This document shows, piece after piece, positions 60,570 through 64,000 of a DNA stretch of 64,000 nt. The notes beneath the pieces were generated by a model. That model was not told where the DNA came from. It worked only from the letters and a program-made list of their open reading frames with translations, and searched no databases. A program made the translations under genes and the position numbers. The stretch's first letter is position 1. The number at the start of each line of letters is the position of its first letter. This DNA is from Pseudoalteromonas galatheae (GTDB taxonomy: Bacteria; Pseudomonadota; Gammaproteobacteria; Enterobacterales; Alteromonadaceae): NCBI RefSeq assembly GCF_005886105.2, contig NZ_PNCO02000001.1:2849001-2913000 (forward strand). Reading direction: 5' to 3'.

Positions 60570-62474
60570 ATGCTACCTGTCCTTCGTATCTTGTTAATAG
60601 AGCAAGAGCCGGCCGTATTACAAGCGCTCTCGAGCAATCTATCAAAAACGATCCCTAATTTTGAGCGAGAGGATGTTCAAATCGATATTATTGAATGCCT
60701 CGAACTTTCAAAAGCCTTGGAGCATGTCACTGAAGATGGTGATATTCAAGCTGTCGTGCTGAGTTGGGATGTGCACAACAAAAGTGGCGAGCAAACCTAT
60801 AGTCGCTTTATCGAGCAATTAAAATGTATTCGTCTAGAATTACCGGTTTACGTTATTGGCGATGACACTAAAGGGCTTGAGATAGTCAACGAATCCGAGG
60901 AAATCGAATCTTTCTTCTTTAAAGATGAAGTTATCTCAGACCCTGAAGCCATTTTGGGATATATGATCAATGACTTTGATGACAGAGCCGAGACGCCATT
61001 TTGGACCGCGTATCGCAGTTATGTCGGCGAAGCGAACGACTCCTGGCATACTCCGGGTCACAGCGGCGGTTCGAGCTTTAGAAACTCTCCTTATATCAAA
61101 GATTTTTATCAATTCTATGGCCGTAATGTATTTGTCGGAGACTTGTCTGTATCGGTTGATTCGCTAGGTTCACTGTCAGACAGCACCAATACCATTGGCC
61201 GCGCTCAGGAATCTGCAGCGGCAACGTTTGAGGTTAAACGCACCTACTTTGTAACTAATGGATCGTCCACCTCGAATAAAATCATTTTGCAAACCCTACT
61301 TCGCAAAGGCGATAAGGTGATCATCGACCGCAACTGTCATAAGTCAGTGCACTACGGCATTTTGCAATCGGCCAGTTTCCCTATCTATTTATCGAGTATT
61401 TTAAATCCAAAATATGGCATATTCGCACCGCCCTCACTGGCTGATATCAAGCAAGCGATAGAACAAAATACCGATGCAAAACTACTGGTGCTCACAGGCT
61501 GTACCTATGATGGTTTGCTGAGCGACCTGAAACAAGTCGTAGAATTTGCCCATCAGCATGGCATCAAAGTCTTTATTGATGAAGCTTGGTTTGCTTACTC
61601 GCTATTTCACCCTAGCTTGCGCCATTATTCCGCCATTCATGCAGGTGCAGATTATGTCACTCATTCGGCGCATAAAGTCGTATCGGCATTTTCGCAGGCG
61701 TCTTATATCCATATTAACGACCCTGATTTTGATGCTGATTTTTTCCGTGAGATTTACAGTATCTACGCCAGCACCTCGCCCAAATACCAGCTTATTGCGT
61801 CTTTGGATGTGTGCCAAAAGCAGTTGGAGATGGAAGGCTATAAGTTACTCAATGCGCTGCTGAACCATGTTGCAGAGTTTAAACAGCAGATGTCCTCGCT
61901 CAAACATATTAAAGTGCTTGATAAGCAAGACTTTATGAACATATTCCCACATTTTAGTGGCGATAATATGGGGCATGATCCGCTTAAAATCCTCATCGAT
62001 ATTAGTGAACTACCGTACTCATTAAAGGATATTCATAAATTCCTGTTAGACGAAATTGGGCTGGAGATTGAGAAATACACCCACAGTACTATCTTAGTCT
62101 TACTAACCTTGGGTGGTACACGCTCAAAGATCATTCGCTTATACAATGCCTTAAAGAAACTTGATGGCGGCAAGATAAAACTATCGAAGTCAACGCGACG
62201 CTCGCGCTTGCCTGAGAATTTACCCGCAATTGACCTTGCTTGTATTCCTAGCGATGCCTTCTACGGTGAACGTGAATCTGTGCCTATTAGCAAGAGCAAC
62301 AACCGTATTTGTGCAGGTTTAGTCACCCCGTATCCTCCGGGTATTCCGCTTTTGGTGCCGGGTCAACATATTACCCAAGAGCATATTGAATATCTCAAGG
62401 AACTGGCAGGGCAAGGATTGACCATTCAAGGTAGTTTTGATGGTGAGATCTACGTGCTGAAAGAAGACAAATAA
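60570..62474 (+). CDS. Orn/Lys/Arg decarboxylase family protein
   Basis: PLP enzyme of fold type I, 634 aa. A receiver-like wing domain (~1-130) precedes the PLP domain: WHTPGHSGG (159-167), TNGSSTSNK (229-237), IDEAW (337-341, Asp338 contacts the PLP ring) and THSAHK with the Schiff-base Lys369. The C-terminal domain ends near 634, shorter than E. coli LdcC or SpeC (711-715 aa). Product would be cadaverine, putrescine or agmatine; substrate cannot be fixed by eye. It is monocistronic. Confidence 0.88.
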   Translation: MLPVLRILLIEQEPAVLQALSSNLSKTIPNFEREDVQIDIIECLELSKALEHVTEDGDIQAVVLSWDVHNKSGEQTYSRFIEQLKCIRLELPVYVIGDDTKGLEIVNESEEIESFFFKDEVISDPEAILGYMINDFDDRAETPFWTAYRSYVGEANDSWHTPGHSGGSSFRNSPYIKDFYQFYGRNVFVGDLSVSVDSLGSLSDSTNTIGRAQESAAATFEVKRTYFVTNGSSTSNKIILQTLLRKGDKVIIDRNCHKSVHYGILQSASFPIYLSSILNPKYGIFAPPSLADIKQAIEQNTDAKLLVLTGCTYDGLLSDLKQVVEFAHQHGIKVFIDEAWFAYSLFHPSLRHYSAIHAGADYVTHSAHKVVSAFSQASYIHINDPDFDADFFREIYSIYASTSPKYQLIASLDVCQKQLEMEGYKLLNALLNHVAEFKQQMSSLKHIKVLDKQDFMNIFPHFSGDNMGHDPLKILIDISELPYSLKDIHKFLLDEIGLEIEKYTHSTILVLLTLGGTRSKIIRLYNALKKLDGGKIKLSKSTRRSRLPENLPAIDLACIPSDAFYGERESVPISKSNNRICAGLVTPYPPGIPLLVPGQHITQEHIEYLKELAGQGLTIQGSFDGEIYVLKEDK

Positions 62475-62498
62475 CGCGAGCTAATACCATTATCCAGT

Positions 62499-62536
62499 AC
62501 TAGGCAGCCCTGCTGTAAGATATCGCTGCCTAGTAT
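62499..62536 (+). terminator. Hairpin after the decarboxylase gene
   Basis: TACTAGGCAG / CTGCCTAGTA, a 10-bp stem with an 18-nt loop; no T-run, so only a possible terminator. Confidence 0.45.
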
Positions 62537-62684
62537 AAACAACTTAAAGCACTTTATTTTTCTCTCCATATCCCAAATACTTATTAACCGATTTAATGTT
62601 AACTACCCACTAATTCAAGCACTCTTTTGGCACAGCTATTGCTTATAAAATCACAGATGTCATTTTTTTGATTTGGAGTTTTGT

Positions 62685-63275
62685 ATGGAATTTGCGTTGC
62701 TTGCTATTTTGGCTCTAGTGGTCGTTGCTTCCATTGTCGCTTCTAAGTACACCGATGTGGGTGGCAATCCTTATCCGTTTAATCGTAAAGAATCAGTTTT
62801 TACTACCGTTGAAGCATCGTTTCTACATTTATTAGAACGTGCTGTTGGCGATAGATATAAAATCGTAAGCCGCATTAAACTCATTGATGTGATTGAGTGC
62901 AAACCGGGGATCTCTCCAAAAGCACGTCGTGCCGCGGTAACTAAAGCTAAGAACAAACAGCTGGATTATGTCTTGGTAGATAAAGAGACACTGAAAATTG
63001 TTGCCGCTGTTGATTTAGTTAACAACGCCAATAAAAACGGCCATAAAGCACAAAAAGATTGGTTTGTCAGTGGCGCTCTGGAATCTGCGGGTATTCCACA
63101 CATTCGCATGAAAATCAAAAGTGGCTACCAAAGTGCTGAGGTTCGTGCGGCAATCCTATTCAAGCTTGGCCAAAAAGTGGAGATGCCAAAGAAAACCAGA
63201 AATCGCACCTACAAACCTGCGGTACTGTCCCCTTCACAGGCAAAAGCACAGTCAACTCAGTTGGCAGAAATATAG
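62685..63275 (+). CDS. DUF2726-type membrane-anchored protein
   Basis: A 196-aa protein with an N-terminal membrane helix (~3-19) and a cytoplasmic domain resembling DUF2726 (FTTVEASFLHLLERAVGDRYKIVSRIKLIDVI, LDYVLVDKETLKIVAAVDL, ALESAGIPHIRMK), a nuclease-like fold of unknown function. The tail is basic and low complexity. TTGGAG 7 nt upstream supports ATG 62685. Confidence 0.82.
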   Translation: MEFALLAILALVVVASIVASKYTDVGGNPYPFNRKESVFTTVEASFLHLLERAVGDRYKIVSRIKLIDVIECKPGISPKARRAAVTKAKNKQLDYVLVDKETLKIVAAVDLVNNANKNGHKAQKDWFVSGALESAGIPHIRMKIKSGYQSAEVRAAILFKLGQKVEMPKKTRNRTYKPAVLSPSQAKAQSTQLAEI

Positions 63276-63276
63276 C

Positions 63277-63300
63277 AAAACGGGCGTCAGCCCGTTTTTT
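63277..63300 (+). terminator. Terminator after the DUF2726-type gene
   Basis: An AAAACGGGC / GCCCGTTTT stem with a 4-nt loop and a T-run directly follows the stop. Confidence 0.92.
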
Positions 63301-63383
63301 GTTTTACCTATCAAAACCCCTTTCGTATAATAAAAGCAATTTTGACACTGGGGCTTTCCCCACCACAAATTAGGAATCTTTTG

Positions 63384-64000
63384 ATGAAAGTAGGCATTAT
63401 CGGCGCAATGGAGCAAGAAGTTACCATTTTGCGTAACACCATGGAAAACCCGCAAACATTGACCAAAGGTGGCTTTACTTTTTATACCGGCAAACTAGCT
63501 GGTCTTGACGTAACGCTTGTACAGTCTGGCATTGGTAAAGTGGCAGCAACAGTTGCGACAACTTTGCTTATCGACAACTTTGCGCCAGATTGCGTGATCA
63601 ACACGGGTTCTGCTGGTGGTTTTGAGCCTTCACTAAACGTCGGCGATGTGGTTATTTCAAATGAAGTACGTCATCACGATGTTGATGTTACTGCATTTGG
63701 CTATGAAATTGGTCAAGTTCCACAAATGCCTGCTGCGTTCACTTCGCATGCAAAATTAGTTGAGGCAGCAGAGCAAAGCGTACATGAACTTGAAGGCATT
63801 CAAACTATGGTTGGCTTGATCTGTACGGGTGACTCATTTATGTGCGATCCGGTACGCATCGACAAGGCGCGTGCAGACTTCCCTACTATGTTAGCAGTAG
63901 AAATGGAAGGCGCAGCAATTGCGCAGGCTTGTCATTCTCTAAACACGCCATTTGTTGTGATCCGCTCGCTATCTGATATCGCCGGCAAAGAATCACCGCA
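63384..64000 (+). CDS. mtnN: 5'-methylthioadenosine/S-adenosylhomocysteine nucleosidase, 5' part
   Basis: The gene runs off the window end after 205 codons (~88% of the usual length). Seen: [46 protein letters not shown] and [11 protein letters not shown], with the catalytic Glu12 and ribose-binding Glu. It cleaves MTA and SAH, recycling methionine and feeding AI-2 synthesis. The ATG at 63384 has TAGGAA about 7 nt upstream. Confidence 0.97.
   Translation, partial: MKVGIIGAMEQEVTILRNTMENPQTLTKGGFTFYTGKLAGLDVTLVQSGIGKVAATVATTLLIDNFAPDCVINTGSAGGFEPSLNVGDVVISNEVRHHDVDVTAFGYEIGQVPQMPAAFTSHAKLVEAAEQSVHELEGIQTMVGLICTGDSFMCDPVRIDKARADFPTMLAVEMEGAAIAQACHSLNTPFVVIRSLSDIAGKESP

Overview
The window looks like chromosomal DNA of a marine gammaproteobacterium, most likely Pseudoalteromonas or a close relative. 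This is inferred from the AT-leaning composition, the rsx (rnf) operon, the types of neighbouring genes and an abundant intergenic repeat family. No database search was possible. I see no insertion sequence, prophage or CRISPR array.

Region 1 (1-30.6 kb) is a siderophore locus. It holds the 3' part of an ornithine N5-monooxygenase gene, a TonB-dependent receptor, and a long leftward operon running from 27.4 kb down to 3.5 kb. The operon encodes a PvdE/SyrD-type ABC exporter, an MbtH protein, a type II thioesterase, a fatty-acyl-AMP-ligase/NRPS loading protein, a KS-AT-KR-ACP polyketide synthase, a one-module NRPS and a two-module NRPS ending in a thioesterase. A DapE-like M20 peptidase, an FhuF-type ferric-siderophore reductase and a siderophore GNAT acyltransferase follow. 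Read collinearly, the product would be acyl - AA1 - reduced malonyl unit - Ser - X - X, where the last two modules have the same specificity code. Together with the monooxygenase and acyltransferase this suggests an amphiphilic hydroxamate lipopeptide siderophore containing a statine-like unit.

Region 2 (30.9-47.0 kb) holds mostly core or small regulatory genes: a GAF-GGDEF protein, a DUF3581-type protein, a cytochrome b, a periplasmic binding-like protein, gpx-ohrR, tkt, metK with a candidate MetJ operator, an HDOD protein, an orphan ORF, a Sir2 protein lacking zinc cysteines, a ToxR-like membrane regulator without a sensor domain, an outer-membrane barrel, uvrB and a MATE transporter.

Region 3 (47.0-48.2 kb) is about 1.1 kb of non-coding DNA with DnaA-box, IHF-consensus and GATC clusters, followed by tRNA-Asn.

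Region 4 (48.4-64 kb) has a doubly degenerate GGDEF-EAL (CsrD-like) protein, the rsxABCDGE operon and nth. A repeat-containing lipoprotein gene then sits between nth and a diverged, frameshifted copy of the nth 3' end, which looks like an insertion that swapped the gene end. After that come an Orn/Lys/Arg decarboxylase, a DUF2726-type protein and the 5' part of mtnN.
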